DNA from: Gammaproteobacteria bacterium
Lineage (GTDB): Bacteria; Pseudomonadota; Gammaproteobacteria; HK1
DNA: 51,197 bases
Assembly (NCBI GenBank): GCA_021773645.1
Contig: JAJFJU010000014.1
Location: forward strand, 1-51,197
Direction: 5' to 3'
Part shown: in pieces, positions 16,820 to 25,308 of the stretch
How positions within the stretch are numbered: position 1 is the stretch's first letter
Layout: every line of letters begins with the position of its first letter
Program-made: the position numbers and the translations under genes
The notes under the pieces: model-generated
Told to the model about the DNA's origin: nothing
Seen by the model: only the letters and a program-made list of their open reading frames with translations
The model's database searches: none

Positions 16820-18665
16820 GAAAACGCTTTTTCCTGATACCGAAGACGAGGCCATCCCGCGTCAGCACACGAGTCCGTGCTTTGCGGAGCTCCTGGACCA
16901 ACACCTGTCACGACGCCACCTGCTGAAAGGAAGCGCGGCAGCGACCCTTGCCACCAGCCTCCCCAGATCGCTGTCAGCAAGCACTGACCATCCCTCTAGC
17001 CTAGGTTTTAGTGAGCTACCTCACGGTCTCGATAGCCAACTCCACGTTGCCGAGGGCTACGAGAGCCAAGTATTGCTGCGATGGGGTGATCCACTGTTTA
17101 GCAACTCCCCAATTTTCGATCCGGCTCGACAAACAGCAGCAGCGCAGCAACGCCAATTTGGCTACAACTGTGACTTCATCGCCTTCATGCCTTTGGCCAC
17201 GGACGCACAGGGCCGCCACGGCGGGCTGCTCTGTGTCAGCCATGAGTACAGCTCCTCGCGGATGTTTTCCCATAGCCCAAAGTTACCCCCAAAAACCCGC
17301 ACCGGGGTAGAACTGGCTACCCACGGCCACAGCGTGGTGGAAATACGCCAACGGCGTAATACTTGGTCCGTCATTATCAACAGCCCGCTAAATCGCCGTA
17401 TTAGCCCGTTAGACACCTGGATGCGCCTCGCGGGCCCCGCCGCGGGTCATCCCCGTCTGCAAACCACGGCCGATCCCAAGGGAACGCGGGTGCTCGGAAC
17501 CCTCAACAACTGCGCTGGCGGCACCACGCCCTGGGGTACCGTGCTGATCTGCGAGGAGAATTTTCAGGCCTATTTTGGTGGCAAACCCACAGACCGTTCA
17601 GAGCAAAGAAATTATGAGCGCTATGGTATCGGGCCACGGCATCGCTACGGCTGGGCACGCTTTCATCCCCGCTTTGGCCTGGCCCAAGAGCCACGAGAAT
17701 CCAACCGCTTTGGCTGGGTGGTGGAAATCAATCCCTACGACCCAACTTCCATGCCGGTAAAACGCACTGCCCTTGGGCGCTTCAAACACGAAAGTGCCAC
17801 GGTGGCACTGAATCCGGATGGCCGCGTGGTGGTCTACAGCGGTGATGACCAGGCCTTTGAATATCTGTATAAATTCGTCAGCGATGGACACTACGCCGCG
17901 GGTGCAGATACCAACCAACTGTTAGATAAGGGCGTGCTCCACGTCGCGCGCTTTGATGAGAACGGCAGCGTGGATTGGCTGCCACTCATCTATGGGCAGG
18001 GGCCGCTGACCGAAAAGAATGGCTTTACCAGCCAGGCCGAGGTGCTCATCGAAACCCGCCGCGCCGCCGACCTGCTGGGGGCAACCCCCATGGATCGACC
18101 CGAAGGCATCACCCTGCATCCCGATAACGGCCACATCTATCTGGCACTGACCAAAAATCATGCCCGTACACCGTGGCAGAAAAACGGACCCAACCCGCGG
18201 GCGCTCAATCGCTACGGTCATATCCTCGAAATCATTCCCCCTGGAGATAAGGCCGATCACGCCGCCACGGAAGCTCGCTGGGAAATATTTGCGCTGGGCG
18301 GCAAAGGAGCAAACAAAACTTCTGGGCTTGATCCTGCCGGCTGGTTTGCCTGTCCGGATAACCTCGCCTGCGATGCCCGTGGTCATCTGTGGATTGCCAG
18401 CGATGGCGCTACCTCCGCCAGTGGTATTGCCGACAGTCTATGGGCCTGCGACACCCTTGGTCCGGGACGCGCCTTAAGTCGTCACTTCCTACGTGCGCCC
18501 AAGGGGGCTGAAGTCACCGGCCCCTGTTTTAGCCCAGACCAACGCACCCTGTTCCTCTCCATCCAGCATCCGGGTGGGGGCTGGCCGGACTTCAGCCCGG
18601 GCATGCCTGCACGCCCAACGGTGGTAGCCATCCAACATCACGATGGCAGGAAAATTGGTGGCTGA
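16809..18665 (+). CDS. PhoX-family phosphatase (DUF839), Tat-exported
   Basis: The 618-residue protein begins with a long n-region and a twin-arginine signal, SRRHLLKG (R35, R36), followed by an Ala-rich hydrophobic stretch, so it should be folded with its metals in the cytoplasm and exported by Tat. HEYSSSRMFS, NNCAGGTTPWGTVLICEENFQ and HESATVALNPDGRVVVYSGDD are hallmarks of PhoX, a calcium/iron alkaline phosphatase active on phosphate esters. The start at 16809 overlaps the previous stop by 11 bases; an in-frame extension to 16755 lies inside the upstream gene and is less likely. No Pho-box was recognised; being inside an operon with redox genes is unusual for a phosphate-scavenging enzyme. 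Confidence 0.87.
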   Translation: MSRKKTLFPDTEDEAIPRQHTSPCFAELLDQHLSRRHLLKGSAAATLATSLPRSLSASTDHPSSLGFSELPHGLDSQLHVAEGYESQVLLRWGDPLFSNSPIFDPARQTAAAQQRQFGYNCDFIAFMPLATDAQGRHGGLLCVSHEYSSSRMFSHSPKLPPKTRTGVELATHGHSVVEIRQRRNTWSVIINSPLNRRISPLDTWMRLAGPAAGHPRLQTTADPKGTRVLGTLNNCAGGTTPWGTVLICEENFQAYFGGKPTDRSEQRNYERYGIGPRHRYGWARFHPRFGLAQEPRESNRFGWVVEINPYDPTSMPVKRTALGRFKHESATVALNPDGRVVVYSGDDQAFEYLYKFVSDGHYAAGADTNQLLDKGVLHVARFDENGSVDWLPLIYGQGPLTEKNGFTSQAEVLIETRRAADLLGATPMDRPEGITLHPDNGHIYLALTKNHARTPWQKNGPNPRALNRYGHILEIIPPGDKADHAATEARWEIFALGGKGANKTSGLDPAGWFACPDNLACDARGHLWIASDGATSASGIADSLWACDTLGPGRALSRHFLRAPKGAEVTGPCFSPDQRTLFLSIQHPGGGWPDFSPGMPARPTVVAIQHHDGRKIGG

Positions 18666-18957
18666 AGCCAAGACTTCGCCCACGCTCGCTGCTTTAGCGG
18701 ACGGCATGCTTTGCTTCGTGGTGACTGCTGCGGGGGGTTTTGCGGTACTCCTACCCATCGGCCTGCTACTCATCGGGGTGGAATGGGATGGGTTGCGGCA
18801 GCATCTCTGGGCCGGCCTTAGCGATCCGCTCGACTATTGGCGCTGGACCCAATCCATCGGCGATGGATTTACCCACGAACTCGCCTCCGCTTGGGCTGTT
18901 TCCCTGCTATTAGCCCTAATTGCCGGCAGCCTCCGTACCCGTAGGTTATTAGGGTAA
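18643..18957 (+). CDS. Small two-helix membrane protein, unknown
   Basis: The 104-residue product has two clear hydrophobic segments, about residues 23-46 (FVVTAAGGFAVLLPIGLLLI) and 82-97 (AWAVSLLLALIAGS), with a Trp-rich loop between. I recognise no family. Its ATG overlaps the end of the phoX-like gene by 23 bases, which supports it being a real coupled gene. It may anchor or serve the exported phosphatase; nothing further can be said. It converges with aroG, leaving only 9 bases between stops. Confidence 0.65.
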   Translation: MAGKLVAEAKTSPTLAALADGMLCFVVTAAGGFAVLLPIGLLLIGVEWDGLRQHLWAGLSDPLDYWRWTQSIGDGFTHELASAWAVSLLLALIAGSLRTRRLLG

Positions 18958-18966
18958 AAAGAAGCC

Positions 18967-20040
18967 TCAGGAGGCCGTCTTGCTGCTACCTTCACGGCGC
19001 TGACGCACCGCCTCGGCCAATTCCTCAAGCAACACCTCCGTATCCTCCCACCCCAGACAGGCATCGGTAATGCTCTGGCCATAGGCGAGGGCCTCCCCAG
19101 GGACAACCTTTTGATTTCCCGCTTTGAGGTGGCTTTCCACCATGCAACCAATGATGTGTCGTTCGCCCGCGGCAAGCTGCGCGGCGACATCACGACCCAC
19201 ATCCATCTGGCGCTGATACTTCTTGCTGCTATTAGCGTGGCTAAAGTCAATCATCAGGCCCGAGGGCAGATCCGCTGCTTCCAGACTCACTACCGCGTGC
19301 CGAACACTCTCGGCATCGTAATTGGGCTCGCGGCCGCCACGCAGGATGAGATGACAGTCTTTATTGCCACTGGTAGCGAAGATGGCGGAATGTCCAGCCT
19401 TGGTGACGGACAGAAAATTGTGTGGCTGACGGGCCGAGCCAATGGCGTCGGTGGCCAGTTTCACTGTGCCGTTAGTACCATTTTTGAAGCCCACCGGACA
19501 GGATAGCCCTGAGGCCAGCTCACGATGCACCTGACTCTCGGTGGTACGCGCACCGATAGCGCCCCAACTCACCAGATCGGTGACGTACTGTGGGGTGATG
19601 AGATCCAAGTATTCGGTACCGGCGGGCAGGCCTAATTCGTTGATATCAAGTAGCAGACGCCGGGCGATACGCAGCCCCTCATTGATATGAAAACTGCCAT
19701 CGAGATTTGGGTCGTTGATCAACCCCTTCCAACCTACGGTGGTCCGCGGCTTCTCAAAATAAACCCGCATCACCAACAATAAATCGCCAGAGAGACGCTG
19801 CTGAACCACGCGCAATTTCCTTGCGTACTCAAGGGCGGCTTCCGGATCATGAATGGAACAGGGCCCAACCACCGCCAACAGGCGATCGTCGGCCATAGCA
19901 AGTACCTGGCGTATGGCAAGCCGCGTCTCAGCCGTAGTCTGGGCCGCCTGTTCGGTAAGCGGTAATTCGGCGTGCAGCGCGGAGGGTGAAATGACCTCCT
20001 TGATACCGAGGATACGAAGGTCGTCAGTCTGGTGTTTCAT
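18967..20040 (-). CDS. aroG: 3-deoxy-7-phosphoheptulonate synthase, class I (AroF/G/H type)
   Basis: Condenses phosphoenolpyruvate with erythrose 4-phosphate in the first step of the shikimate pathway. The 357-residue length and motifs DDLRI, VVGPCSIHDP, YFEKPRTTVGWKGLINDP, GARTTESQ and MIDFSHANSSK match the E. coli AroG/AroF/AroH group closely. The N-terminal region needed for feedback inhibition is present; which aromatic amino acid it answers to is not decided. It starts 9 bp after the stop of the glycerate 2-kinase gene, so both are probably one transcript. No trp/tyr attenuator-like leader is visible in the short gap. Confidence 0.95.
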   Translation of the reverse strand: MKHQTDDLRILGIKEVISPSALHAELPLTEQAAQTTAETRLAIRQVLAMADDRLLAVVGPCSIHDPEAALEYARKLRVVQQRLSGDLLLVMRVYFEKPRTTVGWKGLINDPNLDGSFHINEGLRIARRLLLDINELGLPAGTEYLDLITPQYVTDLVSWGAIGARTTESQVHRELASGLSCPVGFKNGTNGTVKLATDAIGSARQPHNFLSVTKAGHSAIFATSGNKDCHLILRGGREPNYDAESVRHAVVSLEAADLPSGLMIDFSHANSSKKYQRQMDVGRDVAAQLAAGERHIIGCMVESHLKAGNQKVVPGEALAYGQSITDACLGWEDTEVLLEELAEAVRQRREGSSKTAS

Positions 20041-20049
20041 AAGGGCAAT

Positions 20050-21303
20050 CTAGTCGATAAAAATGGCACGAAAATCATTGACGTTGGTTCGAGTCGGCCC
20101 GGTCATCACCCGATCACCTAGGGCCTCGAAAAAACTGTCACTATCATTGTTGGCAAGACTCTCTCGAGGGTCTCGCTGCGATCGATGCAAAGTATCTGGA
20201 TACAGCAAGGCACCCGCATTGTCCCCCATGCCATCGATTCCATCGGTGTCACAGGCAATGGCATAGACCCCCGGCATTCCATCCAGAGCAATCGCCAAAG
20301 AAAGAAGGAATTCACCATTGCGACCGCCCCTGCCGGAGCCGCGCACGGTGACCGTGGTCTCGCCGCCGGATAATATCACACAGGGTGGTGATATCGGCCC
20401 CTCTCCGCGCTGGATTGTTGCTACCAGCGCCGCCTGTATTTGCGCCACTTCCCGTGCCTCACCCTCAATCTTGCCACCAAGCATCAGGGGCTCTATACCG
20501 GCTCTCTCTGCCAGCTGTTGCGCTGCCTGCAGAGCATCGTCGGCAGTGGCAATAATTTGTGTCCGGTTTGCTCTAAAACGTGGATCACCCCGCTTAGGGG
20601 TCTCGCCTTTGCCACTTTCCAACAATGCACACACCGCATCTGGAATCTGAATGCGGTAGCTATTCAAAATTTCCAACGCATCTTGGCAAGTGCTCACATC
20701 AGGCACCGTGGAGCCCGAGGCGATGATGGCGGGATCATCGCCACAGACATCAGAAATCAGCAGTGAAAATACCGGCGCCGGTGCGCAGGCAATGGCCAGC
20801 CTACCGCCCTTGATGGCGGACAGATGCTTTCGTACACAATTGAGCTCTCCCACGGTCGCCCCGGAACGCAATAAGGCACGGTTCAGGGCGCGCTTTTCCT
20901 CCAGAGTAATACCCGGTGCCGGCAGTGACATAAGTGCCGAACCACCACCAGAAAGCAGACACAGCACCAAATCTTCGGCATCCAATCCTTGCACCGATGC
21001 CAACATACTTTGTGCCGCCGCTACACCCGCAGCATCGGGTACCGGGTGGCCAGCCTCCAGCACCTCAATCTGCTGACAGTTCAGCCCGTGTCCGTATGCC
21101 GTCACCACCTGTCCGCTTAAGGGCCCAGACCACACCGACTCAACCACCCGCGCCATGGCAGCCGCCGCCTTACCGGCTCCCACCACCACCGTACGTCCCG
21201 CGGGAGGGATTGGCAGATAAGCAGGCAGGCAGCGTTCCGCCTGTGCTGCGGCAACTGCTGCGGCAAATAGTTCAAGCAACAACTTTTCTGCTTCAGCCCG
21301 CAT
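20050..21303 (-). CDS. Glycerate 2-kinase (GckA/TtuD, MOFRL family)
   Basis: The 417-residue enzyme phosphorylates D-glycerate to 2-phosphoglycerate. Visible motifs are VVVGAGKAAAAMA near the N-terminus, LCLLSGGGSALM, NCVRKHLSAIKGGRLA, SLLISDVCGDDPAIIASG and the C-terminal MOFRL part GGETTVTVRGSGRGGRNGE. It is cytoplasmic. The product is two steps from phosphoenolpyruvate, the substrate of the DAHP synthase encoded next, so the pairing could feed aromatic synthesis; that is inference from order. No glyoxylate carboligase or tartronate semialdehyde reductase gene is nearby, which would have marked a glyoxylate pathway operon. Confidence 0.93.
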   Translation of the reverse strand: MRAEAEKLLLELFAAAVAAAQAERCLPAYLPIPPAGRTVVVGAGKAAAAMARVVESVWSGPLSGQVVTAYGHGLNCQQIEVLEAGHPVPDAAGVAAAQSMLASVQGLDAEDLVLCLLSGGGSALMSLPAPGITLEEKRALNRALLRSGATVGELNCVRKHLSAIKGGRLAIACAPAPVFSLLISDVCGDDPAIIASGSTVPDVSTCQDALEILNSYRIQIPDAVCALLESGKGETPKRGDPRFRANRTQIIATADDALQAAQQLAERAGIEPLMLGGKIEGEAREVAQIQAALVATIQRGEGPISPPCVILSGGETTVTVRGSGRGGRNGEFLLSLAIALDGMPGVYAIACDTDGIDGMGDNAGALLYPDTLHRSQRDPRESLANNDSDSFFEALGDRVMTGPTRTNVNDFRAIFID

Positions 21304-21401
21304 TACCGGTATCCATCAGAAATCATCCCCCCATCCTATGCATCACCCCTGTTACAGGCAACCGATGCTTGCCTGCCCGAGGGGCAAAAGCTATGGTTCT
21401 G

Positions 21402-21562
21402 GGAGCCTTTCGGATTTAGGCGCTCGTAGCGAGGGAAAGCCATTTTGAAACATATTTTTTGGTCATTTGAGGAGAATAGTCATTCTATTAGACGAAAAGG
21501 ACCGGGACATATGGCCAAAATGGCTTTTCCGCAGTAGAGCAGTCCTAAGTCCGAAAGGCTCC
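21402..21562. repeat. 161-bp palindromic MITE-like element
   Basis: The ends GGAGCCTTTCGGATTTAGG (21402-21420) and CCTAAGTCCGAAAGGCTCC (21544-21562) are inverted repeats matching at 18 of 19 positions. Just inside, GGGAAAGCCATTTTG (21433-21447) mirrors CAAAATGGCTTTTCC (21516-21530), and the middle has AATAG/CTATT around 21476-21490. No second copy occurs in the window and no reading frame uses it. The 291-bp gap upstream of ubiK otherwise shows nothing recognisable. Likely a MITE or a large cruciform-forming intergenic repeat. Confidence 0.75.
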
Positions 21563-21594
21563 TAACCATCAACCTACGGAGTGCTACAACGATC

Positions 21595-21891
21595 ATGGTG
21601 AGTCCAAAATCCCTCGACGAATTAACCCGCAAACTCATGGATTCCCTGCCCGAGGGGCTTGGTCAAATTCAGTCCGATGTGAAGAAAAATCTGCGTGCTG
21701 CTTTAGAAGCAGCCTTGGGACGAATGGATCTTGTGACTCGTGAGGAATTTGATGTGCAAACTGCGGTGCTCGCACGCAGTCGTGAACAACTGACTGCGTT
21801 GGAAGAAAAACTCGGGCAACTGGAAAACGAATTGCAGGCACTTCAGCGCAGCGCATTGGAATCGGCAGGAGATACCACCTCCAAAGATTAA
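21595..21891 (+). CDS. ubiK: Ubiquinone biosynthesis accessory factor UbiK (BMFP family)
   Basis: The 98-residue protein has two helical parts: an amphipathic N-terminal half (SLDELTRKLMDSLPEGL, then VKKNLRAALEAALGRMDLVTREEFD) and a C-terminal coiled coil with a Leu/Glu repeat (EQLTALEEKLGQLENELQ). That is the BMFP/YqiC layout. In E. coli UbiK supports aerobic ubiquinone synthesis by binding UbiJ and lipids. It lies 51 bp before yifB in the same direction. The palindromic element lies directly upstream and may hold or displace its promoter. Confidence 0.9.
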   Translation: MVSPKSLDELTRKLMDSLPEGLGQIQSDVKKNLRAALEAALGRMDLVTREEFDVQTAVLARSREQLTALEEKLGQLENELQALQRSALESAGDTTSKD

Positions 21892-21942
21892 ACCCGACGC
21901 TTTTTTGGCCGCCAACGGCGGTCAGTTCTAAGGATGGAACAT

Positions 21943-23445
21943 ATGTCTCTCGCAGTCGTTTATAGCCGCGCCCAACTGGGCCTTGACGCGCCTCAGGTCA
22001 CCGTCGAGGTCCATCTTAGTGGTGGCTTGCCCCGCCTCTCCATCGTCGGGCTTCCTGAAATCGCTGTGCGTGAGGCCAAGGACCGGGTCCGCAGTGCACT
22101 ACTCAACAGCCGCTTCAGCTTTCCCGCGCGGCGCATCACCATCAATCTTGCCCCTGCCGATCTCCCCAAGGAAGGCGGGCGCTTTGATTTGCCCATTGCC
22201 CTCGGCATCCTCGCCGCCTCAGGCCAGATTCCTATAGAAACCCTGGCAGATTACGAATTTCTCGGGGAATTGGCCCTCACCGGTATGCTCCGCCCAGTGC
22301 ACGGCGTCCTGCCCGCGGCCCTGCAGGCCCAAGCCAGCGGACGCAGCCTGATGGTGCCCTTGGAAAATGCCAATGAGGGTGCATTGGTAAAAGATGCACG
22401 CATCCTCGGTGCGGATCATTTGCTGGCTATCTGCGCCCATTTTGGGGCAGGCCCGGAGATACCCGCCTTTAAGGCACAAGCGGCACCACCACAATCGGCG
22501 ACCGAGCTGGATATGGCTGATATTCAGGGCCAGTATCGCGCCCGGCGGGCACTGGAGATCGCGGCTGCCGGGGCCCATAACCTGCTTATGAGTGGCCCCC
22601 CTGGCACCGGTAAAACCATGCTGGCCTCGCGCCTACCCGGCATCTTGCCGCCCATGAGCGAAAGTGAGAGCCTGGAGTCGGCGGCCATTTTGTCGGTGAG
22701 TGGAGAGGGTTTTAAACCTAAACATTGGGGGCTACGCCCATTTCGCGGCCCGCACCATACCGCGTCGGCGGTAGCCCTGGTTGGCGGCAGCTCGCAACCG
22801 CGCCCAGGCGAAATTTCCCTGGCTCACCATGGGGTGTTGTTTCTCGACGAACTGCCGGAGTTCGAGCGACGAGTGCTTGAGGCCCTGCGCCAACCGCTGG
22901 AATCCGGCAGCATCTCCATTTCCCGAGCCGCTCGGCAAATGACCTTTCCCGCACGTTTCCAGCTTATCGCCGCCATGAATCCTTGTCCGTGCGGGCATCT
23001 CGGGGATCAACTCAAAGCCTGCCGCTGCAGCCCGGACACCATCGCACGCTACCGCAGCCGCATTTCAGGCCCACTGCTGGATCGCATCGATCTGCACGTC
23101 GAGGTACCACGACTCAAGCGCCCCCCCATCTCCACCAACAACATTAACCAGGAAGGCAGCCTGACGGTACGCGCTCGCGTCATTGCCGCACGAAACCGGC
23201 AACTGAAACGCTCGGGAAAATCCAATCAATTATTGGAAAGCCGCGAGCTAAGCGAGGCATGTCATCTGGGAACTAGCGAGCAATCGCTATTGGAACAGGC
23301 CGCGACCCGCTTGGCGCTCTCTCCCCGCGCCTGCCACCGGGTGCTCAAAGTAGCGCGCACCATCGCCGATCTTGCGGGTAGCGCAAGGCTTAATGACGAC
23401 CACTTGGGCGAGGCCCTAGGTTACCGGGGTTGGAACACACATTAG
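21943..23445 (+). CDS. yifB: YifB/ComM family AAA+ ATPase (Mg-chelatase-like)
   Basis: The 500-residue protein has an N-terminal Lon-like domain (residues 1-170), an AAA+ core with Walker A GPPGTGKT (218-225) and Walker B VLFLDELPEF, the NPCPCGHLGD motif, and a C-terminal Mg-chelatase-like helical part. ComM of competent bacteria is a branch-migration helicase used in natural transformation; YifB homologues in other species may not be tied to competence. The start at 21943 (MSLAVVYSRA) is chosen because AAGGATGG sits 5 bases before it; an in-frame ATG nine bases earlier is poorly placed. Confidence 0.93.
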   Translation: MSLAVVYSRAQLGLDAPQVTVEVHLSGGLPRLSIVGLPEIAVREAKDRVRSALLNSRFSFPARRITINLAPADLPKEGGRFDLPIALGILAASGQIPIETLADYEFLGELALTGMLRPVHGVLPAALQAQASGRSLMVPLENANEGALVKDARILGADHLLAICAHFGAGPEIPAFKAQAAPPQSATELDMADIQGQYRARRALEIAAAGAHNLLMSGPPGTGKTMLASRLPGILPPMSESESLESAAILSVSGEGFKPKHWGLRPFRGPHHTASAVALVGGSSQPRPGEISLAHHGVLFLDELPEFERRVLEALRQPLESGSISISRAARQMTFPARFQLIAAMNPCPCGHLGDQLKACRCSPDTIARYRSRISGPLLDRIDLHVEVPRLKRPPISTNNINQEGSLTVRARVIAARNRQLKRSGKSNQLLESRELSEACHLGTSEQSLLEQAATRLALSPRACHRVLKVARTIADLAGSARLNDDHLGEALGYRGWNTH

Positions 23446-23495
23446 CGCTCTCTACAGCGCTTGCGCCCCTCCCTTGGATGGGTTCCAATGAGTCC

Positions 23496-23876
23496 ATGGA
23501 TAAGGATACTTGTGATATTGAGGTAGAGGTTGAAAGCCGCTACATGGCGGCTGAATCCGTGCCCGATCAGGCGCGCTATGTGTTTTCCTACACCGTAACT
23601 ATCCGTAATATCGGCACCATCGCCGCGCGCCTGCACAGCCGCCACTGGATTATCACCAACGGTGATGGGGTGAGCCAGGAGGTCCGGGGAGAAGGCGTAG
23701 TGGGAGAGCAACCCCACCTGCAACCCGGCGAAGGCTTCCGTTATACCAGTGCAGCCATGCTGGAGACCCCAGTAGGCAGCATGCATGGGAGCTATCTCAT
23801 GGTCACCGATGATGGCCTCGAATTTGATGTTGCCATCTCACCGTTTAGCCTGGCTTGTCGCCAACAACTCCACTGA
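23496..23876 (+). CDS. apaG: ApaG protein (DUF525)
   Basis: The beta-sandwich protein of 126 residues, close to the 125 of E. coli, carries RYVFSYTVTIRN, RHWIITNGDG and the glycine-rich VRGEGVVGEQPHLQPGEGFRYTS. Its biochemical role is unsettled; it is usually co-transcribed with apaH, as here, and related domains occur in F-box proteins. The start is taken at MDKDTC because it gives the family length; upstream in-frame starts at 23430 and 23478 overlap or crowd the yifB end, and no strong Shine-Dalgarno site separates them. Confidence 0.92.
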   Translation: MDKDTCDIEVEVESRYMAAESVPDQARYVFSYTVTIRNIGTIAARLHSRHWIITNGDGVSQEVRGEGVVGEQPHLQPGEGFRYTSAAMLETPVGSMHGSYLMVTDDGLEFDVAISPFSLACRQQLH

Positions 23877-23923
23877 GGTATTTGTTGGCAAGTGGCAACA
23901 TGATCTTGGAACTCCGGCGGTAA

Positions 23924-24769
23924 ATGGCCACCTACGTCATTGGCGATGTACAGGGATGCATGGAGGCACTGGAACGCCTCATTGCCCGCATCAATTTTAA
24001 CCCCGCACACGACCAACTCTGGTTTTGCGGCGATCTGGTTAATCGCGGTCCACACTCCTTGGAAGTATTACGCTTTGTTCGCAAGTTGGGCCATGCAGCA
24101 CGCACCGTACTCGGCAACCACGACCTACATCTACTAGCCACCGCCGTGGGGGCTCGCAAGCCTCATCGCAAAGACACCTTGGACGCGGTACTCGCCGCCC
24201 CAGACTGCGAAGAATTACTCTCCTGGTTACGTCAACAGCCTTTACTCCATCACGATCCCGAAGGTAACTATCTGCTGGTCCATGCCGGTCTGCCGCCGCA
24301 ATGGGATCTGACGCTAGCGCTGGATTGCGCCGCGGAAGTGGAGGCCGTGTTGCGAAGCCCGGAGCATCCAAAATTCTTTGCAAAAATGTATGGAGATCAG
24401 CCCGATATTTGGTCGAAAGAGCTGAAGAACTGGAAGCGCTTAAGGATGATTACTAATGCCCTGACCCGCATTCGCTATTGTGACCTTGAGGGCAGAATGA
24501 GCCATGAGGAGAAAGGGGCACCGGATAGCCAGATATCGGGATTGCTGCCCTGGTTCCTGTTGCCAGAACGCAAGAGTGCTGGCCTGAAGATTCTTTTCGG
24601 TCACTGGGCTACGCTGCGTCTCGCCCCGGATATCTCTGCACGGGAACAGGTTTATCACTTGGATACCGGCTGTGTCTGGGGCGGACAATTGAGCGCCCTG
24701 TGCCTCGAAAATGGCCGCTACTATCGCATCCCCTGCGAAAGCTGTGCCGATATCAATCAATTCGTCTGA
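23924..24769 (+). CDS. apaH: Symmetrical bis(5'-nucleosyl)-tetraphosphatase
   Basis: Cleaves Ap4A to two ADP; as known in E. coli it also decaps Np4-capped RNA. The metallophosphatase signatures GDVQGC (7-12), GDLVNRGP (37-43) and GNHDLHL (64-70) are intact, as are VHAGLPP and FGHWATL. The 281-residue length fits. It lies 47 bp behind apaG in the usual order and ends the plus-strand run ubiK-yifB-apaG-apaH, converging on folA with a 20-bp gap that holds no evident terminator. Confidence 0.96.
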   Translation: MATYVIGDVQGCMEALERLIARINFNPAHDQLWFCGDLVNRGPHSLEVLRFVRKLGHAARTVLGNHDLHLLATAVGARKPHRKDTLDAVLAAPDCEELLSWLRQQPLLHHDPEGNYLLVHAGLPPQWDLTLALDCAAEVEAVLRSPEHPKFFAKMYGDQPDIWSKELKNWKRLRMITNALTRIRYCDLEGRMSHEEKGAPDSQISGLLPWFLLPERKSAGLKILFGHWATLRLAPDISAREQVYHLDTGCVWGGQLSALCLENGRYYRIPCESCADINQFV

Positions 24770-24789
24770 TAAGCAGCCAGCTCAAACCA

Positions 24790-25290
24790 TCAGGAATCTA
24801 CTGGGCTTAAACGCTCCAGCACCACAAAGCTAAAAGCGTGGGGATTATCGGCACCCGCCGGGTGCTCGCTGCGTGTCACCTCCCGCCATTCCTCAGCCGG
24901 AAGTGATGGGAAGTAGGTATCGGCAGCAACGACGCAATGTACCTCTGTGAGATAGATCCGCTGGGCCAAGGGTATGGCCTGCACATAGATGGAAGCGCCA
25001 CCCATTACCATCAGTTCCTCGCCAGATGGAAGCAGTGCACAAGCCTGGTCCAGGGAGGACACCACGGTACAACCCGCGGCCTGATAATCCGGGTCCCGAC
25101 TTAACACTAGATTTTTCCGTTGCGGCAGCGGCCGGCCAATGGATTCGTGTGTCTTGCGACCCATCACCACCACCTTGCCTATAGTCAGCTGGCGGAAATG
25201 CCGAAGATCGGCGGGCAGATGCCAGGGCAAAGTATTGTCAGCGCCAATGGCCCGGTTCTCGGCCATAGCGACAATCAAGGATATAGACAC
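24790..25290 (-). CDS. folA: Dihydrofolate reductase
   Basis: Reduces dihydrofolate to tetrahydrofolate with NADPH. Motifs over the 166 residues are IVAMAENRAIGADNTLPWHLPADL with the catalytic acid D28, VVMGRKTHESIGRPLP and VMGGASIYVQAIP. It restores the folate oxidised by ThyA, encoded just upstream. Between the two lies nsrR, whose stop is 18 bp before this start, so folA is more likely co-transcribed with nsrR than directly with thyA. Confidence 0.96.
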   Translation of the reverse strand: MSISLIVAMAENRAIGADNTLPWHLPADLRHFRQLTIGKVVVMGRKTHESIGRPLPQRKNLVLSRDPDYQAAGCTVVSSLDQACALLPSGEELMVMGGASIYVQAIPLAQRIYLTEVHCVVAADTYFPSLPAEEWREVTRSEHPAGADNPHAFSFVVLERLSPVDS

Positions 25291-25308
25291 GGATTCTAAA
25301 GCTGCGAT

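Noticed and set aside
17922-18386. 154-codon minus-strand open frame
   Set aside because: Antisense to the PhoX-family gene, where the plus strand carries clear family motifs.
18958-18984. Terminator between the small membrane protein gene and aroG
   Set aside because: GCCTC/GAGGC can pair there, but the stem is only 5 bp, overlaps the aroG stop, and has no T-run.
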